Origin: Raoultibacter massiliensis
GTDB lineage: Bacteria; Actinomycetota; Coriobacteriia; Coriobacteriales; Eggerthellaceae
Length of the DNA stretch: 64,000 bases
Direction of reading: 5' to 3'
Assembly: GCF_900199545.1 (NCBI RefSeq)
Contig: NZ_LT962671.1
Coordinates: 2,136,235-2,200,234, forward strand
In this document: positions 9,776 to 18,733 of the stretch, piece after piece
Layout: each line of letters starts with the position of its first letter
Position numbering within the stretch: position 1 is the first letter of the stretch
The notes under the pieces: model-generated
Told to the model about the DNA's origin: nothing
Seen by the model: the letters and a program-made list of their open reading frames with translations, nothing else
The model's database searches: none
Made by a program: the position numbers and the translations under genes

Positions 9776-10994
9776 GATTCCTCCCAGCTTCACCCAAGGG
9801 TATGCTCACGCGCACGGCGAATCCTTTTCCTGCGCGGTTATGCGCCGATATCGTACCATCGAGCAAGCTCACCCGCTCGTTCATGCCCTCTATGCCGTGC
9901 CCGTCGGTTTCTTCATCGTTGCGCCCGCGCCCGTCGTCTTCGATCGATAGGCGCGCCGCCTCGCCGTCCACGGCAAGGCGAATCGAAACGCCGCTTGCGT
10001 GCGCATGCTTCACGATATTGGTGGCCGCTTCGCGCGCGATGCCGAACAGAGCCACATCTATGTAGGCGGGCACCCGTTCGCGATCGAATCCCGAGTCGTC
10101 GTAGTCGACGTTCAGTCCGGCGTCCTCAAGGTAGGATACGATATCGCCCATACGTTCGGTTCCAACGGTCGGAGCCGTTTCGGCCTGCGCATCTCCGCTG
10201 CGCAAAACGCCGATCATGCTGCGTATTTCCTCGAGCGCATCCTTCGAGGTCGCGCGAATCGTGCCGATGGCCTCTTTGGCGGCAATAGGATCCTTGTCGA
10301 TGAGGCGATCGGCCGCAGCCGCCTGGATACTCACCGCCGACAGCGAGTGTGCCGTTATGTCGTGGATCTCACGAGCGATGCGCACGCGCTCTTCCTCGAC
10401 ACGACGGGCGGCCTCCTCCTCGCGACTCTTCTCCGCCGCGATGGCGCGCCGCTCGGTTTCCGCCACGTATTCCTGATGCGTGCGCAGCGCGAACCCGCCG
10501 AGCGCGGCGGCCACCATGTAGGTGACGTTTTGCAATCTCATGAGGTCGGAAAGGCTTTCGCTGTTCGTGGGAAGCGCGATGAAGAGCAGCGAGATCACCG
10601 CCAGCACCGTTGCGACGACCGCCTCGGTTCGATCGCGCTCGTGGGCGATCGTGAACAGGCCGATGATCGGCCCGAGAACGGCCAGGGTGTACCCTACCAG
10701 AATCTCCTGGGTTCCCAAAAACGCTATCATGACGAAGATGAAGACGAGCCACGGCGATTTGCGCCGCGCAACGAGGGGAAGCGTCGTCAAGCCTATGGCG
10801 ACGTAGGCGCCGGTCTGGGGCATCGCATTCGGAATACCGAGCAGCTGACGAAACAGCTCGTCGGGCATCACGACCGACGACATGGTCAAAAGAAGCTGTG
10901 CACAGCCGAACGCAAACGCGCCGATGGCAACAGCCGCATCGAACAGCCAATCGGCGGCTTCCATCTTCTTGGTGTTGAATAAAAAGTTTTCCAT
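9768..10994 (-). CDS. Sensor histidine kinase (HisKA_3/DesK-type)
   Basis: A 408-aa membrane kinase. Five or six hydrophobic segments lie in residues 14-170, with no large external sensor loop. A coiled linker (175-208) leads to the HisKA_3 box with His211 (REIHDITAHSLSAV), then the HATPase N-box (REAATNIVKHAHA) and glycine boxes (DDGRGR, GHGIEGM). Cognate to the overlapping response regulator. The ATG at 10994 lacks a Shine-Dalgarno; a TACTAT lies 7 bp upstream, so leaderless translation or the ATG at 10964 are alternatives. Divergent from flavoprotein 1. Signal unknown. Confidence 0.9.
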   Translation of the reverse strand: MENFLFNTKKMEAADWLFDAAVAIGAFAFGCAQLLLTMSSVVMPDELFRQLLGIPNAMPQTGAYVAIGLTTLPLVARRKSPWLVFIFVMIAFLGTQEILVGYTLAVLGPIIGLFTIAHERDRTEAVVATVLAVISLLFIALPTNSESLSDLMRLQNVTYMVAAALGGFALRTHQEYVAETERRAIAAEKSREEEAARRVEEERVRIAREIHDITAHSLSAVSIQAAAADRLIDKDPIAAKEAIGTIRATSKDALEEIRSMIGVLRSGDAQAETAPTVGTERMGDIVSYLEDAGLNVDYDDSGFDRERVPAYIDVALFGIAREAATNIVKHAHASGVSIRLAVDGEAARLSIEDDGRGRNDEETDGHGIEGMNERVSLLDGTISAHNRAGKGFAVRVSIPLGEAGRNHG

Positions 10995-11029
10995 GCATGT
11001 ATAGTAGGTTACTCGCCGCCCTTTTCGCC

Positions 11030-11047
11030 ATACTCTGGCAAGAGTAT
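11030..11047. promoter_or_regulatory. Inverted repeat between histidine kinase and flavoprotein genes
   Basis: A perfect ATACTCT/AGAGTAT dyad with a 4-base centre lies 36 bp upstream of the kinase start, in the 277-bp divergent region. Read as heptamers it is TACTCTG, two bases, AAGAGTA, a 7-2-7 geometry like NarL-family sites. It is a candidate site for the neighbouring response regulator. Confidence 0.4.
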
Positions 11048-11271
11048 ATTCAAACTGTAACTATGTACAGGATACAGCGGCATCCGAAAAGCATGCGGGC
11101 GAGAAATACGAGGGAGCTCCAGCGGTTTGCGACGGTCCGTGGAGAGATTGCGTCGTTCGCCGAGGCAGGTGGTGACAAGAGGCGTTGCAGGGCCCTATAC
11201 TCGGGTGTCTTCTTCACGAACACGCTATCGAGTGCTGCGCATTCGCCCATCGAAAGGATCAGGCTGCCGCA

Positions 11272-12804
11272 ATGGAACGACGCGAATTCTTCAAGCTTGC
11301 CGGGGCCTCGGCCGCAACGCTTGCGATCGGCGGCGCCCTGTTCGGTTGCGAAACCGAGCTTGCCTCGCCTGCCGAGACGAACTCCTCAGGCGATGAAAGC
11401 GTTGTCGGCTCGCCGCAGGTTTCGTTCGAGGAAACCGTCGATGTGCTTATCGTCGGCAGCGGCATCGCGGGCCTGTCCGCCGCCATGCCTCCCATTGAGG
11501 AAAAGCGATCGGTCCTCGTCGTCGACAAGCGCGACCTTTTGGGAGGCGAGAGCTACGAAGCCAACGGGCTGTTCTACGTTTCGGGAACCGATATCCAGAA
11601 AAACGCCGGTATAGAAAAGACCGCCGAAGACGCCTGGAAGGAGCGCAAGTCCGAACTCGAGGAAGAGGGAAGCACCGACGATCTCCGGTTCAAGCAGAGC
11701 CTCGTCATGGCGCAAGCGGAATGGATCGATCATGCCGTAAGCGTCTATCAGGCATCTTTCGCCGACCCGAAGGACTACGCCAAAGGCCCAACGACCGAAT
11801 CGTTCCTGCTTCCGAAAAAGGGCATCGGCGATATGGACAGCATCATGTCCCCCATTAAGGAAGGGCTTGCCGGCAAGGGCGTTTCATTCTCGCTTGGAAT
11901 GAAGGCGGTCGCGTTCATCCTCGATGGCGCGAACAACCCCGTAGGCATGCGGTTTTTCTCCTCGAAATCCGACTCGATACTCGACGTGCGGGCTCGAAAA
12001 ATCGTGCTGGCAACAGGCGGGTTCTGCTCGAACCAGTACATGATCAACCAGAACAGTCCCGACCAAACGACCATCGGATGCCTAACCGTCCACTCCGTCG
12101 GCGATGGCATCGCCCTCGGCGCCACCCTGGGCGGGCAAACAGCCGAGATGGACCAACCCGCGCTGCTCACCAGCGATGTTCCCCAAGTATCGGCCTGGGG
12201 CCTGTTCGGACCGAGCGTGAACGTTTCGCCGCAAGGCGTGCGGTTCGCTCGCGAAGACCAGGCGGGCAAATCGGCGACCGAATGCGTTTCGCAAGAACTC
12301 GGATTTTGGTGGACGGTATTCGACAAACAGCTATCCGAGGGAATCCTTTCGCGCAGCGTCGCCTACGTTTCAAGCAAATCGGCCAAGCGCCTTGTCGGAC
12401 CGTTCGATTCCCTCGACGATCTTGCGTCGGCCATGAAGGTACCCGCCGATGCGCTTGCCGATGCGCTCGAAGCGTACGGCAACGCCGTCGAGGCGGGCAA
12501 AGACGAGGAGTTCGGCCGGCAAGCAGGATTGAAGCCGCTCGAAGGGCCCTACTACGCCATCAAGCAGTTTCCCGTACGCTACAAGACGCTCGGCGGTCTG
12601 AAAACCAGCGATACGGGCCAAATCGTCAACGCCGCTTCCCTGCCCGTGGCCAACGCGTACTGCTGCGGCTCATGCGCAGCGGAAAGCGCCAACGGCCTCG
12701 CGTCGAACGCGGCGTTCGGAATGATCGTCGGGAAGGCGATCGTCGACGAGCTTGCCGCCGAAGACGAAAAAGCCGAGAAGGAGAGCAACGAGGCGCAATC
12801 CTGA
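11272..12804 (+). CDS. Tat-exported FAD-binding reductase (fumarate reductase flavoprotein family) 1
   Basis: A 510-aa flavoprotein. It has a twin-arginine-like signal MERREFFKLAG and a lipobox-like ALFGC (Cys26), so an exported lipid-anchored protein is predicted. The FAD dinucleotide fold is at 57-70 (VDVLIVGSGIAGLSAA). Further FAD_binding_2 landmarks are KIVLATGGF and HSVGDGIALGATLGG, and a C-terminal NAYCCGSCAAESANGLASNAAFG replaces the usual GLYAAGE segment. Members reduce C=C bonds in external acceptors such as fumarate, urocanate or cinnamates, or oxidise related substrates; no substrate is assignable. It is shorter than its four paralogues here. It is divergent from a two-component system instead of a LuxR gene. 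Confidence 0.85.
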   Translation: MERREFFKLAGASAATLAIGGALFGCETELASPAETNSSGDESVVGSPQVSFEETVDVLIVGSGIAGLSAAMPPIEEKRSVLVVDKRDLLGGESYEANGLFYVSGTDIQKNAGIEKTAEDAWKERKSELEEEGSTDDLRFKQSLVMAQAEWIDHAVSVYQASFADPKDYAKGPTTESFLLPKKGIGDMDSIMSPIKEGLAGKGVSFSLGMKAVAFILDGANNPVGMRFFSSKSDSILDVRARKIVLATGGFCSNQYMINQNSPDQTTIGCLTVHSVGDGIALGATLGGQTAEMDQPALLTSDVPQVSAWGLFGPSVNVSPQGVRFAREDQAGKSATECVSQELGFWWTVFDKQLSEGILSRSVAYVSSKSAKRLVGPFDSLDDLASAMKVPADALADALEAYGNAVEAGKDEEFGRQAGLKPLEGPYYAIKQFPVRYKTLGGLKTSDTGQIVNAASLPVANAYCCGSCAAESANGLASNAAFGMIVGKAIVDELAAEDEKAEKESNEAQS

Positions 12805-12830
12805 AAAGCCCGCAACGTACAAGAACCACC

Positions 12831-13700
12831 CTACCGGTAAAACGCCGCTTGGGGGCAAGGAGGCTCCATGGCGCGCTTGAACGCGAAGCGGCGCGTTTTC
12901 GCCAGCACGCCTTCCACCATGTCGCGATCGAAGCCCTCCCCCGCAATCTCATCGACCGACCTGCCGTGCTCGATTGCGGCGATCAGTATCGCATCCAGAT
13001 CGTCGTAGGATATGCCGAGGCTCTTCTCGTCCTGCTGGTCGGGAGCCAGCTCGGCGCTCGGCGGCTTGGTGAATACGTTTTCGGGAATCGGCGGCGTTTC
13101 GCCTGCGTCGGCCGCTTGGGCGTTGCGCCAACGGCCGACTGCATAGACGTCGGTTTTATAGAGCCCGCCCATCGGGGCGAACGCTCCAGCGGTATCGCCG
13201 TACAGCGTTGAGTAGCCCATCATCGCCTCGCTCTTGTTGCCCGTGTTAACAAGCATCCACCCGTAGGCATTCGAGAGGGCCATCAAACACACCATGCGGC
13301 ATCGGGCCTGCGTGTTTTCGGCGGCAAGCCCCGAAAGCTCTCCGCCGCATGCCTTGGCAAGCACGCGCTCGAACGCTTCGAACGGCTCGAGAATGGAAAC
13401 GGTGCATGCGGAAACCCCCAGATTATCGGCCAGCTCTTGGGCATCCTCGACCGAATGCTCGCTCGAATATGGCCCCGGAAGCAAAACGCCGTGGACATGG
13501 CCGGCCCCGAATGCATCGGCCGCCATAACCGCTACAACCGCCGAATCGATGCCGCCCGACAACCCGATGACGGCATCGACGAATCCGGCTTCGTCAGCGT
13601 AGTTTTTCAGAGCGCGTACGCACGCGCGGTATTTTTCCTGAGGTTGCATGCCTTTGCCTTTCTCCGCCTTCGACTCAAGCAAGGTGCCGTCTTGCTTCAT
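12831..13700 (-). CDS. nadE: NH3-dependent NAD+ synthetase
   Basis: Converts deamido-NAD+ to NAD+ using ATP and ammonia. The P-loop SGGIDS sits at 31-36 counted from the Met at 13649, followed by LPGPYSS, GNKSEAMMGYSTLYGDTAGAFAP and the KTDVY segment typical of NadE. There is no glutaminase (CN-hydrolase) domain, hence the ammonia-dependent short form. Two starts are possible: ATG 13700 (AAGGCGAG upstream, 289 aa) and ATG 13649 (272 aa, closer to the usual N-terminus). It is convergent with flavoprotein 1. Confidence 0.93.
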   Translation of the reverse strand: MKQDGTLLESKAEKGKGMQPQEKYRACVRALKNYADEAGFVDAVIGLSGGIDSAVVAVMAADAFGAGHVHGVLLPGPYSSEHSVEDAQELADNLGVSACTVSILEPFEAFERVLAKACGGELSGLAAENTQARCRMVCLMALSNAYGWMLVNTGNKSEAMMGYSTLYGDTAGAFAPMGGLYKTDVYAVGRWRNAQAADAGETPPIPENVFTKPPSAELAPDQQDEKSLGISYDDLDAILIAAIEHGRSVDEIAGEGFDRDMVEGVLAKTRRFAFKRAMEPPCPQAAFYR

Positions 13701-13757
13701 CTCGCCTTGTCAAGCATAGCGCGCGAAGGTTTCGATCGCATTGCCGATTCTCTGCCG

Positions 13758-14411
13758 CTACTGAATCGCGCGAATCTGCTCGGCAAGCCACTCCGCCCAT
13801 TCGGTAACGCCTTCGCCCTTGGTCGCCGCTATGGGGAAAACGGGCGCCTGGGGGTTGAGCTGCTTGACCGACGCGTAGAAGGCATCGCTGTCGAAGTTGA
13901 ACACGGGCATCGTGTCTACCTTGTTGAGAATGATCGCCTCGGAAGCCTGGAACACACCCGGGTATTTGAGCGGCTTGTCATCGCCCTCGGGAACAGAAAG
14001 GATCATGACCTTCATGTTCTCGCCCAGATCGAAATCGGTCGGGCATACCAAGTTGCCCACGTTCTCGACGATGATAAGATCAAGTCGCTCAAGATCGAGC
14101 ACATCAACCGCGCGCCGTATCATATCGCTTTCAAGATGGCACGCGCCGCCCGTGTTGATCTGCACGGCTGCAATGCCCTGAGCCTTGATTTTTTCCGCAT
14201 CGACGCTCGAGGCGATATCTCCTTCGATGACGGCGATGTTGAACTCGTCGCGCAGCGCGTCGATCGTGGCGAGGATCGTGGAGGTTTTGCCCGATCCAGG
14301 GCTTGCCAACAGATCGAGAACGAAGACGTTGTGCTGGGCGAACAGTTCGCGGTTCTTCTTTGCCAGCTCGTCGTTTTTCCCGAGAATCGGCTGCTTGATG
14401 TCAATCTGCAT
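13758..14411 (-). CDS. hypB: Hydrogenase nickel incorporation GTPase HypB
   Basis: A 217-aa GTPase that supplies Ni(II) to the [NiFe]-hydrogenase precursor together with HypA. Seen: P-loop ASPGSGKTS (36-44), EGDIASSVDAEK, the metal-binding-site segment NTGGACHLES and the guanine-specificity motif NKVD. No N-terminal His-rich store is present. It begins 5 bp after hypA and has a strong ribosome site, so the two form one operon. No hydrogenase structural genes or hypCDEF are in the window, so their substrates lie elsewhere; urease is an alternative client. Confidence 0.95.
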   Translation of the reverse strand: MQIDIKQPILGKNDELAKKNRELFAQHNVFVLDLLASPGSGKTSTILATIDALRDEFNIAVIEGDIASSVDAEKIKAQGIAAVQINTGGACHLESDMIRRAVDVLDLERLDLIIVENVGNLVCPTDFDLGENMKVMILSVPEGDDKPLKYPGVFQASEAIILNKVDTMPVFNFDSDAFYASVKQLNPQAPVFPIAATKGEGVTEWAEWLAEQIRAIQ

Positions 14412-14416
14412 GACCT

Positions 14417-14800
14417 TTACGCTCCTTCGCTCGTATCATCGGACGCCCCATCATCCGGTATGTCCACTTCGATCGAATCGATCTGCAGTTCCTTGCCCGC
14501 CAACAGCTGGGTTGCAAAGCTCCCGCATTCGGGGCAGAGCATGTGCAGACGATCGTGTTCGTACTCGATGCCGCATTCGAGACACCGGCTCCTCGGCTGG
14601 ATCATGGTGATCTCGAAATCTGCGCCCTCGCAGATGGTATTTTCGGAAAGCGCTTCGAAAGCGAAGCGCAGAGCGTCTTCGATCGCCTCGGTCATAACGC
14701 CAACCGAAAGGTTGATCTTGAGAACCTTATCGGCTCCCGCTTCTTTTGCAGCGGTTTCTACCGACTCCATGACGCCGGTCATGATGCCTAATTCATGCAC
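14417..14800 (-). CDS. hypA: Hydrogenase maturation nickel metallochaperone HypA
   Basis: A 127-aa Ni/Zn protein. The start is the GTG at 14800: HypA must begin M-H-E-L because the N-terminal amine and His2 bind nickel, and the frame reads V-H-E-L-G-I-M there with AAAGG 8 nt upstream. An upstream ATG at 14824 would bury that motif. The zinc site is the two CxxC pairs in the C-terminal half (CLEC...CPEC). It is the first gene of hypA-hypB. The acidic C-terminal tail (IDSIEVDIPDDGASDDTSEG) is longer than in enteric HypA. Confidence 0.93.
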   Translation of the reverse strand: MHELGIMTGVMESVETAAKEAGADKVLKINLSVGVMTEAIEDALRFAFEALSENTICEGADFEITMIQPRSRCLECGIEYEHDRLHMLCPECGSFATQLLAGKELQIDSIEVDIPDDGASDDTSEGA

Positions 14801-14872
14801 GTGGCGAACCTTTCGTTTACGCAAACCCCATCCTGTTCGGTGGAATTGCGGCTATCCGTACCTGAAAGTGTA

Positions 14873-14907
14873 ATCGGTGCTGCACCCGTTTTGCGTGCAG
14901 CACCGAT
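14873..14907. terminator. Long hairpin downstream of tatC
   Basis: A perfect 13-bp inverted repeat (ATCGGTGCTGCAC and its complement) around a 9-base loop, between the tatC stop and the hypA start. There is no T-tract on either strand, so it may be a factor-assisted terminator or an RNA-stabilising hairpin. Confidence 0.55.
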
Positions 14908-15001
14908 CAGCGTAGCCAATCCTATCGCGAACGCCCATCCGCACGCGCCGGGAGCATCGCAGCCCCGAGCGAACCGATCGGCAAAGCGACCGACAAGGCG
15001 C

Positions 15002-15820
15002 CTACTTGTCTTTTTTCTTTTCCGCTTTCATGGCGGCGTATTCTTCCTGCCATTCCTTTTCTTCGGCTTCCTTGGCCTCGTACGCAGCGGTTTGCTCCTT
15101 GATGCGCTTGCCGAGCACGATGCGCGAGATCAGCAAGCTTGCTTCGTAGAGCGCCACGAGCGCAGCGAACATGAGCAACATCGTAACGGGCGATGCATCG
15201 GGCGTGACCATTGCCGAAATAACCATGAGCGCGATGTACACGGTTCGCCAGCTGTTGCGAAGCTTCTTATAGGGAACTACATCGAAGATGACGAGGTAGA
15301 ACACGATGAGCGGAAGCTCGAACGCGAAGCCGAACCCAAGCTCGAACTTGATGATGATATCCAGATACGAGCTGGCTCGCGCCATGATCTCCCATCCTAC
15401 CGCCTGCTCGGTGAGCCACTCGAATGCGGGGTTGAGGATGATGAGATAGCAGAACACCGTGCCGAAGATAAACAGGGCAACGGCGGCCGCGAACGTCGGA
15501 ACGAACCATTTGCGCTCGTTGGGCTTAAGCGCTGGAAGGAAGAACGCAAGTATCTGCCAAAGGATTACCGGCATACAGGCCACAAGCGAAGTCCAGAACG
15601 CCAGCTTGAAACGCTGTGCGAACGGCTCGAACGGGTCGATCACGATAAGATCGGTTGGAAGATAATCGCGGATTGGCGCAATCAAGAACTCGGAAATCGT
15701 CGGTGTCGCAAGGTAGAAAACGCACACCGCAACAGCCAAGCAGGCAAGAATGCGCACGAGACGCATGCGAAGCTCGCTCAGATGGTCGAAAAGGGGCATA
15801 CGCGCCGGACCGATAGGCAT
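15002..15820 (-). CDS. tatC: Twin-arginine translocase subunit TatC
   Basis: A 272-aa membrane receptor for twin-arginine signal peptides. Six hydrophobic segments are seen. The conserved cytosolic N-terminus MPLFDHLSELRMRLV carries the glutamate that contacts the RR motif, and the loop FEPFAQRFKLAFWTSL is typical of TatC. The C-terminus is a charged helix (AAYEAKEAEEKEWQEEYAAMKAEKKK). The stop of tatA is 3 bp before its start, so the genes are coupled. Five predicted Tat substrates (the flavoproteins) are in the same window. Confidence 0.97.
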   Translation of the reverse strand: MPIGPARMPLFDHLSELRMRLVRILACLAVAVCVFYLATPTISEFLIAPIRDYLPTDLIVIDPFEPFAQRFKLAFWTSLVACMPVILWQILAFFLPALKPNERKWFVPTFAAAVALFIFGTVFCYLIILNPAFEWLTEQAVGWEIMARASSYLDIIIKFELGFGFAFELPLIVFYLVIFDVVPYKKLRNSWRTVYIALMVISAMVTPDASPVTMLLMFAALVALYEASLLISRIVLGKRIKEQTAAYEAKEAEEKEWQEEYAAMKAEKKKDK

Positions 15821-15823
15821 AGC

Positions 15824-16804
15824 TTATTCCCCCTTTTCCTCAGTCGAAGGTTTGCTGGTCGAAGCGGGCTTCGTCGCAGATTTGGACGCTGCAGGCTTGC
15901 TCGCGGTTTTCGAGGCCGCAGGTTTCGCCGCCGTCTTCGAAGCCGCAGGCTTGGCGGCGGACTTCGACGCAGCAGTCGACCTGGTTGCCGATGATTTAGC
16001 TGCAGTCGTTGAAGCCGCAGGTTTTGCCGCAGAAGCGGTTTTGCTCGCAGCGGTGGACGTCTTCGCCGCGGTGGCTTTCGACGCACCGGCTTTGGTTGCG
16101 GTTGCTTTCGATGCCGTTGCCTTGGCCGCAGTGGAGGTCGTGGCCTTCGTAGCCGCCGAGGCAGCCGGCTTCGCAGACTGAGCCTTGGAGGCCGAGGCGC
16201 TCTTGGCCGCAGTCGCGGGCTTTGCAGCAGCCGCCTTGTCTGCAGATGCCGTAGACGGCTTGGCGGCACTCCGGGCAGCAGGCTTCTTCTCAACCGATTC
16301 GGCCCCGTCTGCCTTCGCCTTCGCCTGGGACGTCGTTTTCTTTGCTGCAGCGGGTTTGTTGCCGTACAGCTCGTCGGCGCTCGGCTTGGGCTTCGCATCG
16401 GTCTTCCCGTCGGCCTTCGCATCGTCGGTCGCCTTCTTGGCGGCTACCGCCGCGCCTGCCGCCGTTGCCGTGCCAGCTGCAGCCTTCTTCTCTTCGGCAG
16501 CCTTCTTTGCTGCACGCTCTTTGTCGTATTTCGCTTTACGCTCCGAGAAGCTCTCGGTCTTCTCTTCCGATTTGCCGACTTCGCTGATCTTCGACAAAGC
16601 GTCAAGCGGGTTCTTGAAGGGCTCGTCGGAGTTGGGATCGTAAACCTCGGTCTTGATGACCTTGTTCATCTCCTCTTGAGCGCTTCTGAATTTTCCGATC
16701 GCTTTTCCCACCGTCTTTGCGATAGCAGGCAGCTTGTCGGGTCCGAACACGAGGAACCCGAACAGCAGAATGAGGAAAAGCTCGAATCCACCGATACCAA
16801 ACAA
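15824..16804 (-). CDS. tatA: TatA/TatB-type translocase subunit with long Ala/Lys/Ser tail
   Basis: A 326-aa protein. The first ~65 residues are a standard TatA/B module: one short membrane helix (GFELFLILLFGFLVFG), the FGPDKLP hinge and an amphipathic helix. The Glu at residue 8 is the position typical of TatB. After a charged helix to about residue 115 comes a ~210-residue low-complexity tail of A, K, S, T and P resembling bacterial histone-H1-like proteins. The start is TTG 16804 (AGGGG 5 nt upstream), chosen because it gives the canonical MFGIGGFE. First in tatA-tatC. Confidence 0.9.
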   Translation of the reverse strand: MFGIGGFELFLILLFGFLVFGPDKLPAIAKTVGKAIGKFRSAQEEMNKVIKTEVYDPNSDEPFKNPLDALSKISEVGKSEEKTESFSERKAKYDKERAAKKAAEEKKAAAGTATAAGAAVAAKKATDDAKADGKTDAKPKPSADELYGNKPAAAKKTTSQAKAKADGAESVEKKPAARSAAKPSTASADKAAAAKPATAAKSASASKAQSAKPAASAATKATTSTAAKATASKATATKAGASKATAAKTSTAASKTASAAKPAASTTAAKSSATRSTAASKSAAKPAASKTAAKPAASKTASKPAASKSATKPASTSKPSTEEKGE

Positions 16805-16969
16805 GGTAACCCCTATACATTCTCATGGTGCAAGCTCGCCTTATTGCGTGCGCACCTCATCTATCCATAACCGAATCATAGTAGCACAAACCTCGTTGCG
16901 ATACCGCTCGGTTGCGCGCATGAGCATTATTCCACAGAGGCGATACTACGTCGAGAGTATCGAAAAACC

Positions 16970-17173
16970 CTACGAGCCGCCGCCTATAACCATAAGCGCC
17001 ATGGTCGGAAGCGATAGCGCCAATACCAAAATCACGGCCACAACGACGATAACCACCTTTTTTATCTTTTCGGATCTCGCGCGCTGGGCCTTGGCGCGCG
17101 CCTCGCGCTCCTGAGCTTCCCTGATGCGATCCGCTCTTTGCTGAGAAGCCGATTTTTGCTTCTTATTCGCCAT
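16970..17173 (-). CDS. Small single-pass membrane protein
   Basis: A 67-aa protein: a strongly basic, Q/R/A-rich cytosolic helix (1-40, KKQKSASQQRADRIREAQER and on) and one hydrophobic helix (41-63). Its ATG follows the stop of the upstream amidohydrolase gene with no gap (TAAATG), with GAGGATG as ribosome site, so it is translationally coupled. I do not recognise a family. The layout resembles small membrane proteins that modulate or tether a partner. Confidence 0.7.
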   Translation of the reverse strand: MANKKQKSASQQRADRIREAQEREARAKAQRARSEKIKKVVIVVVAVILVLALSLPTMALMVIGGGS

Positions 17174-18529
17174 TTACATCCTCAATTTTCCACGTATCTC
17201 GATCACGCGGGCGATGTTCTTCGCAACCTCGACATCCACGTGCCAGTGATTCTTTTCATACAGCATGGTGCCGGCAACCATGGTCATGAGCACGTCCGCG
17301 CCGCTGCATGTGTTGACAACGGCCGACACCGGATCGGACGAGGGCGTCTGATGCGATCCGGAAAGATCGACCGCAATGACATCGGCCTCCTTCCCCACCT
17401 CGAGCGAGCCCACCTTGTCATCGAGCATGAGAGCGCGTGCGCCGCCGATCGTCGCCATCTCGAGCATCGTCTGCGAATCGAGAAACTTGCCCACGTTGAC
17501 CGCGCGCTGCACGAGCATGCCGATGCGCATCTCAGCGAGCATGTCGGTCGAGTCGGTTGCGGCAGGCGAATCGGTGCCGAGACCCGTGCGAAGCCCCGCG
17601 CGAATGAATTCGCTGATGGGAGCAACACCCATGCCGAGCTGCGCGTTGCAGCGCGGACAGGCCGCTATCGCCACGTTGTATTCTTTGAGTTTCTCGATAT
17701 CCTCCGCATCGATATGGACGCAATGAATCGCCATAACGTTGGGCGCATCGAACGCTCCCCAGTTGAGAGCGTAGCGAATGGGCGTCGTACCTGTGGGAAG
17801 CCATGGGGGGATCTCCACGTAACCGCGCTTCTGATCCATCTCGTGAACCGAAAACGGTGACGAGCCGTACTTGATGAAGTTGTATTCTTCGCGACTGCCC
17901 GCTAGATGCATGGCAACCGGCATGTCGTGCTTGGTCGCCATCTCGGCCACCCGCGCGAAAATCGAGGGATGGCAGACATAGAGGGCGGCAGGCGCTATGC
18001 CGATGGTTATGCGGCTCGAATCGACCTCCTGTTTCCAGTGGGCGATATCATGCTCGGCGAGCTTCATCGCGTAATCGACGCGATGCTTGTCGAGCGCACC
18101 GACCTCACGGTAGATCACGCTACGCAGTCCGAGTTTCTGAGTCGCCGTGCAGGCGGCGCCCGTCGGCGTGATATCTGCCACGCAGGTGATGCCCGACGAA
18201 AGCGCCTCCAGGCCCCCGAGGATCGCCGAATCGTACCAATCGCCCGCCTCCATGCGATGACCCTTTTCGTGAACCGATTGGATCCATGTGGCATACGGAA
18301 CGTCATGCACGACGCCGCGCATGACCGCGTTTTCGAGATGGGTATGCAAATCGATGAGGCCCGGCATGAGTGCCGCAAGGCCGAAATCCTTGACCTCTTC
18401 ATCGGGGTAGCGCAATTTCAGCATGTCGGCCTTGCCGAGGTCGCGGATCTTCCCATCGCGAACAAGCATGGCACCGTTGATGATCGGCTCGGACGTTATG
18501 GGCAGAATATAGTGTGCGCACAATAACAT
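17174..18529 (-). CDS. Amidohydrolase, MTA/SAH deaminase-like
   Basis: A 451-aa metal-dependent hydrolase of the cytosine/guanine-deaminase group. The metal ligands are visible: His62 and His64 (LHTHLENAVMRG), a later His in PVAMHLAGS, His in MAIHCVH and Asp in GLGTDSPAA. Homologues deaminate 5'-methylthioadenosine, S-adenosylhomocysteine or adenosine, or act as SsnA-type hydrolases; specificity is not decidable by eye. The start is ATG 18529 with AGGAG 6 nt upstream. It is coupled to the 67-aa membrane protein downstream. Confidence 0.85.
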   Translation of the reverse strand: MLLCAHYILPITSEPIINGAMLVRDGKIRDLGKADMLKLRYPDEEVKDFGLAALMPGLIDLHTHLENAVMRGVVHDVPYATWIQSVHEKGHRMEAGDWYDSAILGGLEALSSGITCVADITPTGAACTATQKLGLRSVIYREVGALDKHRVDYAMKLAEHDIAHWKQEVDSSRITIGIAPAALYVCHPSIFARVAEMATKHDMPVAMHLAGSREEYNFIKYGSSPFSVHEMDQKRGYVEIPPWLPTGTTPIRYALNWGAFDAPNVMAIHCVHIDAEDIEKLKEYNVAIAACPRCNAQLGMGVAPISEFIRAGLRTGLGTDSPAATDSTDMLAEMRIGMLVQRAVNVGKFLDSQTMLEMATIGGARALMLDDKVGSLEVGKEADVIAVDLSGSHQTPSSDPVSAVVNTCSGADVLMTMVAGTMLYEKNHWHVDVEVAKNIARVIEIRGKLRM

Positions 18530-18733
18530 AGGCGTCTCCTGAAAATCGTGTGGCACGTATTCTAGCATTGATGGCGATCGTTCTGATGGATGTCCATGCT
18601 ATATTCGGTAATTCGGCAAACCGAAATCGGCAAGGCGAGACGCACATCGGCAAACGCAAGCGCCGCCCATTCCGAGCGGCGCCGCAAAGCGATCCCCTAT
18701 CTTGAAAACGGCACAGCGGCCCCAGCGCGATGG

